Shown one piece after another: positions 26,025 to 34,710 of a stretch of DNA of 64,000 bases. The translations under genes were made by a program, and so were the position numbers. Location of the stretch: NCBI RefSeq assembly GCF_012396185.1, contig NZ_JAAXOW010000002.1, positions 637,261 through 701,260 on the forward strand, given 5' to 3'. The stretch is from Sanguibacter hominis ATCC BAA-789 (GTDB lineage: Bacteria > Actinomycetota > Actinomycetes > Actinomycetales > Cellulomonadaceae). Numbering within the stretch: the stretch's first letter is position 1; every line of letters starts with the position of its first letter. The notes beneath the pieces were generated by a model. That model was not told the DNA's origin and did no database searches. It saw only the letters and a list, made by a program, of their open reading frames with translations.

Positions 26025-26426
26025 GTGATGACTCGAGGCGCGGGACGGCAGCGGCGACGCTCCGACGACGTCCCCGTGCAGCGCGTGTCCGACGCGCCCC
26101 TGTCGCTCGAGGAGGACCAGCGGCGGCGCATGCGCGCGTACCTGATCCAGATGGCGATCCGGCTCGTGTGCATCTTCCTCGCGATCTTCGTGCCCGGGAT
26201 GCTGCGCTGGGTGTTCGTCGCGGGCGCCGTCGTCCTGCCGTACACGGCCGTCCTCTTCGTCAACGCAGGCCGCGACCGCCGCACCATGGCGACGCTGATC
26301 GACACGCGTGCGCTCCCGGCGCGTCCCACCCCTGAGCCTGAGGGTCCTGGTTCGCCGGGCGCGGGACGGACCTGGGACGATGGGGAAGACCCATCGGACG
26401 GCCACCGACCCAGGAGCGCACATTGA
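26025..26426 (+). CDS. DUF3099-type small membrane protein
   Basis: A 133-residue protein. The first 45 residues are basic and polar (GRQRRRSDDVPVQ), then two hydrophobic helices occur (RAYLIQMAIRLVCIFLAIFV and LRWVFVAGAVVLPYTAVLFV) separated by a short turn, and a Pro-rich polar tail follows. This matches the DUF3099 family of actinobacteria, whose function is unknown. Two consecutive starts (GTG 26025, ATG 26028) are available; GTG is favoured because TAGACT sits 6 bp upstream. The next gene overlaps its stop. Confidence 0.8.
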   Translation: MMTRGAGRQRRRSDDVPVQRVSDAPLSLEEDQRRRMRAYLIQMAIRLVCIFLAIFVPGMLRWVFVAGAVVLPYTAVLFVNAGRDRRTMATLIDTRALPARPTPEPEGPGSPGAGRTWDDGEDPSDGHRPRSAH

Positions 26427-26650
26427 CCACGCCCGACCCCGACCCCGTCGACCGCGAGCTCGTGTGCAGCGGCAAGGGCTGCCGCGCCGACGCCGTGTGG
26501 GCCGTGCTGTGGAACAACCCGAAGATCCACGCACCCGAGCGGCGCAAGGTGTGGCTCGCGTGCGACGACCACCGTGACCACCTCGAGAACTTCCTCGACC
26601 TGCGGGGTTTTCGGAAGGGCACGATCCCGGTCGCGGAGCTCGAGCCGTGA
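26423..26650 (+). CDS. Small Cys/His-containing protein
   Basis: A 75-residue acidic-to-neutral protein starting at a TTG that overlaps the DUF3099 stop (TTGA), with an AGGAG site 6-7 bp before it. It contains CSGKGC (residues 13-18) and LACDDHRDHL further on; these two cysteines plus Cys and His could bind zinc. Tryptophans cluster in VWAVLWNNPKIH. Similar small actinobacterial proteins are sometimes labelled acetone carboxylase, which is not supported by size or motif. Its stop overlaps the SURF1 GTG. Confidence 0.72.
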   Translation: MTTPDPDPVDRELVCSGKGCRADAVWAVLWNNPKIHAPERRKVWLACDDHRDHLENFLDLRGFRKGTIPVAELEP

Positions 26651-27609
26651 CAGCGTCCGCGCCCGATGCGCCCGAGCGCGCCCGCGCGCGGACGCGGCGC
26701 GAGTGGGTGGTCCTGTTCGTCGGCGTCGTCGTCGTCGCGCTCCTGTGCCTCGCAGCCGGGCGCTGGCAGTGGCACCGCTACGAGTCGAAGCGGGACGCCG
26801 TCGCGATCGTCACGGCCAACTACACCGCACCCGCCGTACCGCTCGCCGAGCTCCTCCCCGGGCCGGGCGCGACCGTGGCTGCGCCGCTCGTGTGGCGCAC
26901 GGTCACCGTGACAGGCACGTACCTCGACGACGCGACGGTCCTGCTGCGCAACCGTCCCGTCGACTCGACGGCGGGCTTTCACGTGCTCACCCCGTTCCAG
27001 GCGCAGGACCCGGCGGTCACGGTCGTCGTCGACCGCGGCTTCATCCCGATCGGAGCGGACGCGTCCGCGCCCGACACCCTGCCCGCCCCGCCCTCCGGGA
27101 CGGTCACGCTCACGGCTCGTCTGCGCGCCCAGGAGGCGCCGAGCGGGCGCGGCGCACCCGCCGGGCAGGTCCAGGCGATCAACAACGCGCAGGTGCTCGC
27201 CGCGGGCGGGCTGTCAGCCGACGACGTCGCGACGGTCGGCGGCTACCTCGCCCTCGTCTCCGAGTCCCCTGCTCCCGAGACGGCGCTGCGACCGTTGCAG
27301 GCACCCGACACGTCGCTCGGGTCGCACCTGTCGTACGCGTTCCAGTGGTGCGTGTTCGCGGCCGGGGCGATCGGCGGGTTCTTCGTGCTGCTGCGCCGCG
27401 AGCGCCGTGAGGCGGACGAGCGAGCGGGCCTCTCCACGAGCGTGACGGACCTGCCCGCGGGCACCGCCCCCGACGTCGTGGCGTGGGTGTCAGGGCGACG
27501 TCCCGGGGCGACCGACCGCCGTCCTCGTCGCGTGAGCGACGAGGACGCCGAGGACGCCGAGATCGACGCCGCGCACGACGGTCAGGCGAGCGACACCAGC
27601 TCGGCGTAG
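26647..27609 (+). CDS. SURF1-family protein
   Basis: A 320-residue membrane protein with a helix at about 18-36 (WVVLFVGVVVVALLCLAAG), a long extracytoplasmic domain with RNRPVDSTAGFHVLTPF and VVVDRGFIPIG, and a second helix near 224-246 (LSYAFQWCVFAAGAIGGFFVL), the classical SURF1 two-helix layout. SURF1 helps assemble cytochrome c oxidase by delivering heme a; a heme A synthase gene lies at 47 kb. The C-terminus is a charged tail. Its 3' end overlaps the convergent ABC-F gene by 28 bp. Confidence 0.9.
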   Translation: MTASAPDAPERARARTRREWVVLFVGVVVVALLCLAAGRWQWHRYESKRDAVAIVTANYTAPAVPLAELLPGPGATVAAPLVWRTVTVTGTYLDDATVLLRNRPVDSTAGFHVLTPFQAQDPAVTVVVDRGFIPIGADASAPDTLPAPPSGTVTLTARLRAQEAPSGRGAPAGQVQAINNAQVLAAGGLSADDVATVGGYLALVSESPAPETALRPLQAPDTSLGSHLSYAFQWCVFAAGAIGGFFVLLRRERREADERAGLSTSVTDLPAGTAPDVVAWVSGRRPGATDRRPRRVSDEDAEDAEIDAAHDGQASDTSSA

Positions 27610-29180
27610 CTGTCGTTCCAGAGGTCCTCGTCGCCGTCGGGCAGCAGGAGGACACGCTCGGGCGTGAGCGCCTCGACCGCGCCCTCGTCGTGCGTGACCA
27701 TGACGACCGCACCCTCGTACGTGCTGAGCGCGCCGAGGATCTCCTCGCGGCTCGCAGGGTCGAGGTTGTTGGTCGGCTCGTCGAGGAGGAGGACGTTGGC
27801 CGACGACACGACGAGCGTCGCGAGCGCGAGGCGCGTCTTCTCCCCGCCGGACAGCACCTTCGTCGGCTTGTCGGCGTCGTCGCCCGAGAAGAGGAACGAG
27901 CCGAGCACCGAACGCACCTCGGTGTCCGTGAGGTCCGGGGCAGCGTGGCGGAGGTTCTCGACGACGGTCATCGACATGTCGAGCGTGTCGTGCTCCTGGG
28001 CGTAGTAGCCGATCTTCAGACCGTGCCCCGGGACGACGGCTCCCGTGTCCGGCTGCTCGACCCCCGCGAGGATGCGCAGCATCGTCGTCTTGCCCGCGCC
28101 GTTGAGACCCAGGATCACGACGCGTGAGCCACGATCGATCGCCAGGTCGACACCCGTGAACACCTCGAGCGACCCGTACGCCTTCGTCAGGCCTTCCGCG
28201 GTGAGCGGGGTGCGGCCGCACGGCGCAGGCTTCGGGAAGCGCAGCTTTGCGACCCTGTCGCTCACGCGCTCGCCCTCGAGTCCCTCGAGCAGCTTCTCGG
28301 CGCGACGCAGCATGTTCTGCGCCGCGACCGCCTTCGTCGCCTTGGCGCGCATCTTCTCGCCCTGAGCCGTGAGGGTCGCCGCCTTCTTCTCGGCGTTCGC
28401 GCGCTCACGACGGCGACGCTTCTCGTCGGTCTCACGCTGCTTGACGTAGGCGTCGTAGCCGAGGTTGTACTGGTCGATCGTGGAGCGGGTCGCGTCGAGG
28501 AAGAAGACCTTCGTGCACACGACGCGGAGCAGCTCGACGTCGTGGGAGATGACGACGAGACCGCCCGAGTAGGTGCGCAGGTACTCGCGCAGCCACACGA
28601 TCGAGTCGTGGTCGAGGTGGTTCGTGGGTTCGTCGAGCAGGAGGGTGTCGACGCCCGAGAAGAGGATCCGGGCGAGCTCGACACGGCGACGCTGACCACC
28701 GGAAAGAGTGCCGATCGGCTGCGAGAGCACCCGCTCGTCGAGGCCGAGGTTCACGGTGATGCGCTCGGCCTCGGACTCCGCGGCGTAGCCGCCCGCCGCG
28801 AGGAACCGCTCCTCGAGGCGCGGGTACCGCTCCATCGCTGCCGCAGCGGTCTCCGGCACGGCCGAGGCCATCTGTCCCTCGGCCTCACGCATGCCGCGCA
28901 CGATCTCGCTGAGGCCGCGCGCGGACAGCACACGGTCCATCGCGAGCTGCTCCGGGTCGGCCGTCCGCGGGTCCTGCGCGAGGTAGCCGATCTCGCTCGA
29001 CCGGGAGATCGTGCCGGCGGTCGGCTGGGTCTCGCCCGCAAGGGTCTTCGTCAGCGTCGTCTTGCCGGCACCGTTACGACCGACGAGCCCGATCCTGTCG
29101 CCTGCGGCCACACGGAAGGTCGTCGGTTCGAGAAGGAGGCGGGCTCCGACCCGGATCTCGACGCCCTGGGCAGTGATCAC
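27582..29180 (-). CDS. ABC-F family ATPase
   Basis: A 532-residue soluble protein with two ABC domains and no membrane part. The first has Walker A GRNGAGKTTLTK, signature LSGGQRRRVELA and Walker B LLLDEPTNHLDHDS. The linker helix region has many charged residues (EKRRRRERANAEKK). The second domain has GLNGAGKTTML, LSGGEKTRLALA and LLLDEPTNNLDP. ABC-F proteins act on the ribosome. The GTG at 29180 was chosen because GGAGGA lies 8 bp upstream and relatives begin MITAQGVEIR; an ATG at 29195 is an alternative. Confidence 0.93.
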   Translation of the reverse strand: MITAQGVEIRVGARLLLEPTTFRVAAGDRIGLVGRNGAGKTTLTKTLAGETQPTAGTISRSSEIGYLAQDPRTADPEQLAMDRVLSARGLSEIVRGMREAEGQMASAVPETAAAAMERYPRLEERFLAAGGYAAESEAERITVNLGLDERVLSQPIGTLSGGQRRRVELARILFSGVDTLLLDEPTNHLDHDSIVWLREYLRTYSGGLVVISHDVELLRVVCTKVFFLDATRSTIDQYNLGYDAYVKQRETDEKRRRRERANAEKKAATLTAQGEKMRAKATKAVAAQNMLRRAEKLLEGLEGERVSDRVAKLRFPKPAPCGRTPLTAEGLTKAYGSLEVFTGVDLAIDRGSRVVILGLNGAGKTTMLRILAGVEQPDTGAVVPGHGLKIGYYAQEHDTLDMSMTVVENLRHAAPDLTDTEVRSVLGSFLFSGDDADKPTKVLSGGEKTRLALATLVVSSANVLLLDEPTNNLDPASREEILGALSTYEGAVVMVTHDEGAVEALTPERVLLLPDGDEDLWNDSYAELVSLA

Positions 29181-29297
29181 TGAGGTTTCCTCCATGCGGT
29201 GGTGGCCAGCCTTGGTCGGCGGCACAAACGCCCCCGAGTTTACCGGTGCCTACCGTTTCCCGACGACGTGATACCCGACTCATCGGAGGTCCCACCC

Positions 29298-29966
29298 ATG
29301 CCCGGCAGCACCGTCGACCCCACTGACGCCACCGTGGCGAGCGCTCCCGGCGATGCCGCGCCGGTCCCGGACGCACCGCTCGCGCCACGGGCGCGGTCGG
29401 CACCGACCGAGATCGCGCTCGTCGCGACGTTCGCCGCGCTCCTGGCGGTCTGCTCCCTGCTCGCAGTGACGTTCGGCGCTGTTCCCGTCCCTGTGACCCT
29501 GCAGACGTTCGCGGTGCTGCTCGCCGGGGCGGTGCTCGGTCCGCGGCTCGGACCTCTTGCCGTCCTCCTGCACCTCGTGGTCGGGCTCGTCGGGCTGCCC
29601 GTGCTCGCAGGGGCGAAGGGTGGGCTCGCCGTCCTTGCCGGTCCGTCCGCCGGCTACCTCCTCGCGTTCCCCCTCGCGGCGTTCGCCACGGGCGCGATCG
29701 TCGCGGCCATGCGCCGCCGGGGCGTCGCGCTCGTCGCGGTGACGCTCCTCGCCGGGATCGTGGGCACCCTCGTGATCTACGCCGTCGGCGTCCCGGTGAT
29801 GGCGTGGCGGGCGGGCATGTCGCTCGAGGCGGCCGTCGCGTTCAACAACATCTTCGTGCCGTTCGACCTCGCCAAGGTCGCGCTCGTCACGGTCACCGCC
29901 CCCGCGGTGCACCGCGCGTTCCCCGACCTGCTCCCGGCGCTGCGGCGCAGGCACGAGGCCGCATGA
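29298..29966 (+). CDS. bioY: Biotin ECF transporter substrate-binding subunit BioY
   Basis: A 222-residue membrane protein with six hydrophobic helices. The core has TFGAVPVPVTLQTFAVLLAG, the BioY biotin-binding signature, then LLHLVVGLVGLPVLAG and GPSAGYLLAFPLAAFATG. A 30-residue Pro/Ala-rich N-terminal tail precedes helix 1. The ATG has GGAGGT upstream. It overlaps bioM by 4 bp, so bioY-M-N form one operon encoding a complete biotin importer. Confidence 0.95.
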   Translation: MPGSTVDPTDATVASAPGDAAPVPDAPLAPRARSAPTEIALVATFAALLAVCSLLAVTFGAVPVPVTLQTFAVLLAGAVLGPRLGPLAVLLHLVVGLVGLPVLAGAKGGLAVLAGPSAGYLLAFPLAAFATGAIVAAMRRRGVALVAVTLLAGIVGTLVIYAVGVPVMAWRAGMSLEAAVAFNNIFVPFDLAKVALVTVTAPAVHRAFPDLLPALRRRHEAA

Positions 29967-30742
29967 GCAGTCGCGGCCGCCTCACCGAGCCCGACGGCGC
30001 CGTCGAACCCGACGAGGCCATCGAGCTCGACGGGGCAGAGGTCCGCGTCGTCGATCGGTCGTCCCCCGGCGGCGTGCGCACGATCCTGCACCCCGTCTCG
30101 CTACGGCTGACCGAGCGGCGCGTCGCGGTGGTCGGGCCCAACGGCAGCGGGAAGTCGACGCTCGCTCGCCTGCTCAACGGTCTCGTGCTGCCGACCGCAG
30201 GGTCGGTCCGCGTGCACGGTCTCGACACCCGGCGCGACGGCGCCCGGGTGCGGTCCGTCGTCGGCTTCGTGTTCAGCGACCCGGACGCGCAGCTCGTCAT
30301 GCCGACCCCGCTCGAGGACGTCCTGCTGTCCCTCCGCCGCCACGAGCGCGACGCCGTACGGCGTGCGGCGCGGGCACGGGACGTGCTCGCGCGGTTCGGC
30401 CTCGCCGACCGCGCCGACGTCTCCGTGCACGCCCTCTCCGGCGGCCAGAAGCAGCTCCTCGCCCTCGCGGGCGTGCTCGCGACCGAGCCGAGGATCCTCG
30501 TGTGCGACGAGCCGACGACGCTCCTCGACCTGCGCTGGACGGCGCACGTCGACGCGCTCCTCGCCGACCTGCCGCAGCAGGTCGTGCACGTCACGCACGA
30601 CCTCGCGGCCGCAGCGACCGCGGACCGGCTGATCGTCGTCGAGGACGGCCGCGTCGTGCACGACGGCGATCCCGCGGCAGGGATCGCCGCCTACCGCGAG
30701 CGCATGCTCGCGTCCAGCCTGATCCCGCCGGGGCGCGAGTGA
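29963..30742 (+). CDS. bioM: Biotin ECF transporter ATPase BioM
   Basis: A 259-residue CbiO-type ATPase: Walker A GPNGSGKSTLARLL near 58-70, Q loop FSDPDAQLV, signature LSGGQKQLLALA, Walker B ILVCDEPTTLLDL and switch His in VVHVTHDL. The FSDPDAQLVM motif is typical of energy-coupling-factor ATPases. A 30-residue acidic N-terminal extension is present. It starts inside the bioY stop and ends inside the bioN GTG. Confidence 0.94.
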   Translation: MSSRGRLTEPDGAVEPDEAIELDGAEVRVVDRSSPGGVRTILHPVSLRLTERRVAVVGPNGSGKSTLARLLNGLVLPTAGSVRVHGLDTRRDGARVRSVVGFVFSDPDAQLVMPTPLEDVLLSLRRHERDAVRRAARARDVLARFGLADRADVSVHALSGGQKQLLALAGVLATEPRILVCDEPTTLLDLRWTAHVDALLADLPQQVVHVTHDLAAAATADRLIVVEDGRVVHDGDPAAGIAAYRERMLASSLIPPGRE

Positions 30743-31428
30743 GCTGGCCGCGCCGCACCCGCCGACGAGGGGCACGCCCGCGCCCGCACGGGCTCACGGC
30801 CGGCGCGAGCATGCTCGGGCTGCACGTGCCGGGCGGCTCCGCCGTCCACCGCGCGCCCGCCGGCGTGAAGCTCGCCGCGCTCGCGGTCCTCGGGACGGTC
30901 CTCGCCGTCGTGCGCTCCGCTCCCCTGTCCGCGGGCGCGCTCGTTGCCGTCCTCCTCGTCACGGGTCTCGCACGCGTCGGCGTGAGCGTCCTGCTCCGAC
31001 AGGCACGCGCTGTGCTGGTCATGCTCGTGGTCCTCGCCGCGGTGCAGGCGTGGAGCGCAGGCCTCGCGCCCGCGCTCGCGACGTCGCTCGGCCTCGCCGC
31101 GACCGTCCTCGCCGCAGCCCTGCTCACGGCGACGACCCGCGCGGACGCGCTGCTCGACATGCTCACGGCAGCGCTGCACCGCGCAGCCCGGCTCCCCGTC
31201 GTCGGGCGGCACGTCCGGCCCGAGAGCGTCGCTCTCGCCGTCGCGCTCATGCTCCGCGCTGTCCCCGCCGTCGCACAGGTCGAGCGGGAGTCGCGCGACG
31301 CCGCGATGGCGCGCGGCCTCGAGCGCTCCCCACGGGCGCGCCTCGTGCCGACCGTCGTGCGCACGGTCGCGATGGCGCACCGGACGGGCGAGGCGCTCGC
31401 CGCCCGTGGGACGAGCGACGACGCCTAG
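30739..31428 (+). CDS. bioN: ECF transporter transmembrane subunit BioN
   Basis: A 229-residue CbiQ/BioN-family protein with about five hydrophobic helices from residue 45 on. The coupling-helix signature is near the C-terminus: RDAAMARGLERSPRARL, the Ala-Arg-Gly motif that contacts the ATPases. SAVHRAPAGVKL is the usual amphipathic entry segment. The GTG start overlaps the bioM stop (GTGA). Its stop codon lies just before the metallopeptidase promoter. Confidence 0.9.
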   Translation: MSWPRRTRRRGARPRPHGLTAGASMLGLHVPGGSAVHRAPAGVKLAALAVLGTVLAVVRSAPLSAGALVAVLLVTGLARVGVSVLLRQARAVLVMLVVLAAVQAWSAGLAPALATSLGLAATVLAAALLTATTRADALLDMLTAALHRAARLPVVGRHVRPESVALAVALMLRAVPAVAQVERESRDAAMARGLERSPRARLVPTVVRTVAMAHRTGEALAARGTSDDA

Positions 31429-31435
31429 GGTCGCT

Positions 31436-31441
31436 TACCTT
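31436..31441 (+). promoter_or_regulatory. Metallopeptidase -10 element, leaderless type
   Basis: TACCTT followed by 6 bp and ATG at 31448. The gene thus has its own promoter despite being only 19 bp after bioN. Confidence 0.5.
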
Positions 31442-31447
31442 CAGATC

Positions 31448-32320
31448 ATGACGTTCAACGACGACGCGCGTCTCGACACGAGCAGGGTCCGCCGCGCGGG
31501 AGGCACGAAGGGCATCGCGATCGGCGGAGGTGTCGGCGTCGTCGCGATCCTCCTCATCGGGCAGCTGTTCGGCATCGACCTGTCGGGCATCCTCGGCGGC
31601 AGCTCGACGCCGCAGAGCACCGCGACCGACGACGACCTCGCCCGCTGCTCGACCGGTGCGTCCGCGAACGAGGACGTCGAGTGCCGCGTCGTCGGCGCCG
31701 CGACCTCGCTCGAGGAGTTCTGGACGGGCGCGTACCCGTCGGTCGGAGACAACCGCTACGAGCCGACGAACGTCACGCTCTTCTCGGGCCAGGTCCAGAC
31801 TTCCTGCGGCCAGGCGAGCTCCGCCGTCGGCCCGTTCTACTGCCCCGCAGACCAGCTGATCTACCTCGACACCGACTTCTACGACGCGCTCCGCGGCAGC
31901 CTCGGCGCGCAGGGCGGCAACCTCGCGCAGATGTACGTCGTCGCGCACGAGTGGGGCCACCACATCTCGAACCTCACCGGCACCATGTCCGCGATCGACC
32001 GCGACGGCACCGGACCTACGAGCGACTCCGTGCGCCTCGAGCTCCAGGCCGACTGCTACGCGGGCGCCTGGGTCGGCGGAGCGTCCCAGACGCGCGACGA
32101 CTCCGGCACCGCGTTCCTCAAGGCCCCCACGACAGCCGAGATCGCCGACGCCCTCGACACCGCCGCAGCGATCGGGGACGACCGCATCCAGGGGCGCGCC
32201 GGCCAGGTGAGCCCCGAGACGTGGACGCACGGCTCCTCCGAGCAGCGCCAGACCTGGTTCACGAACGGCTACGAGCGCGGCGCGACGGCGTGCGACACGT
32301 TCGCCGCGGACGCGCTCTAG
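31448..32320 (+). CDS. Neutral zinc metallopeptidase (YpfJ family)
   Basis: A 290-residue protein with one N-terminal membrane helix (residues 23-41, GIAIGGGVGVVAILLIGQL), probably anchoring an extracytoplasmic peptidase domain. The zinc site is VVAHEWGHHISNL (HExxH). FWTGAYPSVGDNRYEPTNV, FYCPADQLIYLDTDFYD, RLELQADCYAGAW (third ligand region) and the tail FTNGYERGATACDTF are YpfJ-family hallmarks. Two cysteine pairs may form disulfides. The physiological substrate is unknown. Its stop codon doubles as the start of a -10-like hexamer for the next gene. Confidence 0.92.
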   Translation: MTFNDDARLDTSRVRRAGGTKGIAIGGGVGVVAILLIGQLFGIDLSGILGGSSTPQSTATDDDLARCSTGASANEDVECRVVGAATSLEEFWTGAYPSVGDNRYEPTNVTLFSGQVQTSCGQASSAVGPFYCPADQLIYLDTDFYDALRGSLGAQGGNLAQMYVVAHEWGHHISNLTGTMSAIDRDGTGPTSDSVRLELQADCYAGAWVGGASQTRDDSGTAFLKAPTTAEIADALDTAAAIGDDRIQGRAGQVSPETWTHGSSEQRQTWFTNGYERGATACDTFAADAL

Positions 32321-32323
32321 CCT
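32318..32323 (+). promoter_or_regulatory. SNF2 gene -10 element overlapping a stop codon
   Basis: The hexamer TAGCCT begins with the TAG stop of the upstream gene and lies 7 bp before the GTG at 32331, with no ribosome site. Confidence 0.5.
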
Positions 32324-32330
32324 TTCCTTC

Positions 32331-34643
32331 GTGGCCCTTCCCGCTCCTGCCCTGCGCTCGCCTGTCCGTCCCGGACCCGAGGCACGCGCGCTGGTCGACC
32401 GCCACACGGCACTCGTCACGCAGGTGCGCGCCGTCGTCGACCACCTGGACGGTGTCGCGATGGCGGTCACGTCGTGGGTGCGCGCCGACGAGCGGCGGCG
32501 GGCGCGCGAAGAGCTCTCCCACGTCCCCGTGGGACGACTCGGCGTGACGACGGACCGCAACCTGCGGCTCACCGCCGTCCAGACCGCGGGGTACACGACC
32601 GCGGCAGACCTCCTCGGCGTCGACGCGGCGACGCTCGACGCGATCCCCGGCGTCGGCGAGGCGACCGCCCGGGGCGTCGTGGCCGCCGTCGACCAGCTCG
32701 CCAAGGCCGCCGTCACGCTGCGCCCCCTGCGCATCACGCTCGACCGGGCCGGCCTGCCCGAACCCCGAGAGGCTCGCGACCTGCTCGCACTCCTCCGGAG
32801 GTTCCAGCGGGTGTCCCCGCTCGTCACGCCCCACCGACAGCTGCTCGACGACTACCTCCGCTTTGCCGGGCAGGCGACGCACGACGCCGCACCTGCGCGG
32901 CACGCGGCGCGCATGCTCCTCACGCTGCCCCGCACCCGCCGCCGCACCCACGCCGCTCTCGCGCAGCTGCACGACTGGGACCAGCTCCTCGTCGCCCACG
33001 ACCTGCCCGGCATCGTCGCCCGGGCAGAGGCTGAGATCGCGGTGCCCGACCCGCACGGGATCGCGCTCGCAGACGAGTACGCCCGACGCTCCGCGGAGTA
33101 CTACACAGCCCTCCAGAGGATCGTGCCGCACGCGGCGGGCGCCCTGGCGACGCGAGGCCTCCTGCCCGCCGACCTCGTCGCCCGCGTCGACGCGCACCCG
33201 CTCGACACCACGCTGCTGAAGGTCTCGCTGCGCGGCTACCAGGAGTTCGGGGCACGCTTCACGCTCGAGCAGGGGCGCGTCCTGCTCGGCGACGAGATGG
33301 GCCTCGGCAAGACCGTGCAGGCGCTCGCCACGATCGCCCATCTCGCCGCCGACGGCCACCGACGCTTCCTCGTCGTGTGCCCCGCGTCGCTGCTCGCGAA
33401 CTGGGAGCACGAGGTGCGCGGACGTTCCGCTCTCGCCGTGCACCGCATCCACGGGTCGGGCCGCGCCGATGCGCTCGCGGCGTGGGAACGCGACGGTGGT
33501 GTCGGCCTCACGACGTTCGAGGGGCTCGCGCACGTGCCGCTCGACCCGCTCGCTCATCCCACACCTGACCTCTCGGGGACGCCCGCGGCCCCTGCCGACC
33601 TCGCGCGCGTCGGGCTGCTCGTGGTCGACGAGGCGCAGCAGGTGAAGAACCCGAAGGCCGCACGGTCGAGGCTCGTCGCCGCGTGGGCACAGCGGTGCGC
33701 GCGAGTCCTGCTCATGTCGGGCACGCCCATGGACAACCGCCTCGAGGACTTCCTCGCGCTCGTCGAGCTGCTGCACCCGGGCCTGTCGGAGCCGATGCCT
33801 CGTCACCTCGGTCTCGTCGGGCCTGAGGCCTTCCGCAGCGCCGTCGCCCACGTGTACCTGCGACGCAACCAGTCGGACGTCCTCGTCGAGCTCCCCGGCG
33901 TGGTGGCGTCCGACGACTGGGTCGAGCTCCGGGCGCCCGAGGAGACGCACTATCGCGCCGCCGTCGCGAGCGGCAACCTCATGGCGATGCGCCAGGCAGC
34001 GTGGCACGCCCCGGGCGGCACCGACGCTCCCCCGGCCAAGCTCGACCGCCTGCTCGAGCTCGTCGACGAGGCTCTCGACGAAGGCCACTCCGTCCTGGTC
34101 TTCTCCTACTTCCGCGCGACCCTCGACCTCGTCGCTCAGGCCCTCGCCGAGCGTGGCGCTACCGTCCACGGGCCGCTCACCGGGGACGTGCCGGTCGCGC
34201 GCCGGGGCGAGCTCGTCGACGCGTTCACGGCCGACGACGCCGCCGTGCTCGTCGCGCAGATCTCCGTCGGCGGCGCGGGCCTCAACCTCCAGGTGGCGAG
34301 CGTCGTCGTGCTGTGCGAGCCGCAGCTCACGCCGAGCCTCGAGGACCAGGCGGTCGCCCGCGCCCACCGCATGGGTCAGGTGCGCCCCGTGCGCGTCCAC
34401 CGACTGCTCGGCGCTGACGGCGTCGACGAGCGCATCGTCGAGATCCTCGAGGGCAAGCGCGAGGTCTTCGACGACTACGTCCGCGTGTCCTCCCTCGCGC
34501 AGGCGGCGGTCGGCTCGGTCGACGCCGCCCGCGGAGATCTCGCCCGTGAGGTCGTCGCGGCCGAGCAGGCCCGCCTCGGCTACGGACCGTGGTGGGACGA
34601 GCTCGACAGCGCCGCACCAGACGAGCTCCCCGCACCGGGCTGA
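32331..34643 (+). CDS. SNF2-family helicase/translocase with N-terminal helix-hairpin-helix
   Basis: A 770-residue SF2 ATPase. Residues 75-125 contain a helix-hairpin-helix (LLGVDAATLDAIPGVGEATARG), a non-specific DNA-binding element. The helicase core starts at about 300: motif I LGDEMGLGKTVQALA, motif II VVDEAQQVKNP (the SNF2 DEAQ form), motif III MSGTPMDNRLEDF, motif V SVGGAGLNLQVASVV and motif VI DQAVARAHRMGQVRPV. It probably translocates on double-stranded DNA and remodels nucleoprotein complexes. No nuclease or methylase partner is adjacent, so there is no evidence of a defence role. Confidence 0.92.
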   Translation: MALPAPALRSPVRPGPEARALVDRHTALVTQVRAVVDHLDGVAMAVTSWVRADERRRAREELSHVPVGRLGVTTDRNLRLTAVQTAGYTTAADLLGVDAATLDAIPGVGEATARGVVAAVDQLAKAAVTLRPLRITLDRAGLPEPREARDLLALLRRFQRVSPLVTPHRQLLDDYLRFAGQATHDAAPARHAARMLLTLPRTRRRTHAALAQLHDWDQLLVAHDLPGIVARAEAEIAVPDPHGIALADEYARRSAEYYTALQRIVPHAAGALATRGLLPADLVARVDAHPLDTTLLKVSLRGYQEFGARFTLEQGRVLLGDEMGLGKTVQALATIAHLAADGHRRFLVVCPASLLANWEHEVRGRSALAVHRIHGSGRADALAAWERDGGVGLTTFEGLAHVPLDPLAHPTPDLSGTPAAPADLARVGLLVVDEAQQVKNPKAARSRLVAAWAQRCARVLLMSGTPMDNRLEDFLALVELLHPGLSEPMPRHLGLVGPEAFRSAVAHVYLRRNQSDVLVELPGVVASDDWVELRAPEETHYRAAVASGNLMAMRQAAWHAPGGTDAPPAKLDRLLELVDEALDEGHSVLVFSYFRATLDLVAQALAERGATVHGPLTGDVPVARRGELVDAFTADDAAVLVAQISVGGAGLNLQVASVVVLCEPQLTPSLEDQAVARAHRMGQVRPVRVHRLLGADGVDERIVEILEGKREVFDDYVRVSSLAQAAVGSVDAARGDLAREVVAAEQARLGYGPWWDELDSAAPDELPAPG

Positions 34644-34660
34644 CCGCCGTCGGACGCAGC

Positions 34661-34691
34661 GAGAGCCGCACCCCACAGGGGTGCGGCTCTC
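34661..34691. terminator. Bidirectional terminator between SNF2 and suf genes
   Basis: A 14-15-bp stem (34661-34674 with 34678-34691, small loop) lies between the convergent stops at 34643 and 34711. Confidence 0.87.
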
Positions 34692-34710
34692 GGGGGCGGG
34701 ACCGACAGGC

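Noticed and set aside
32331..34643. SNF2 helicase as part of a phage-defence island
   Set aside because: No methylase, nuclease, phospholipase or other defence gene is adjacent; the flanks are a peptidase and suf genes.
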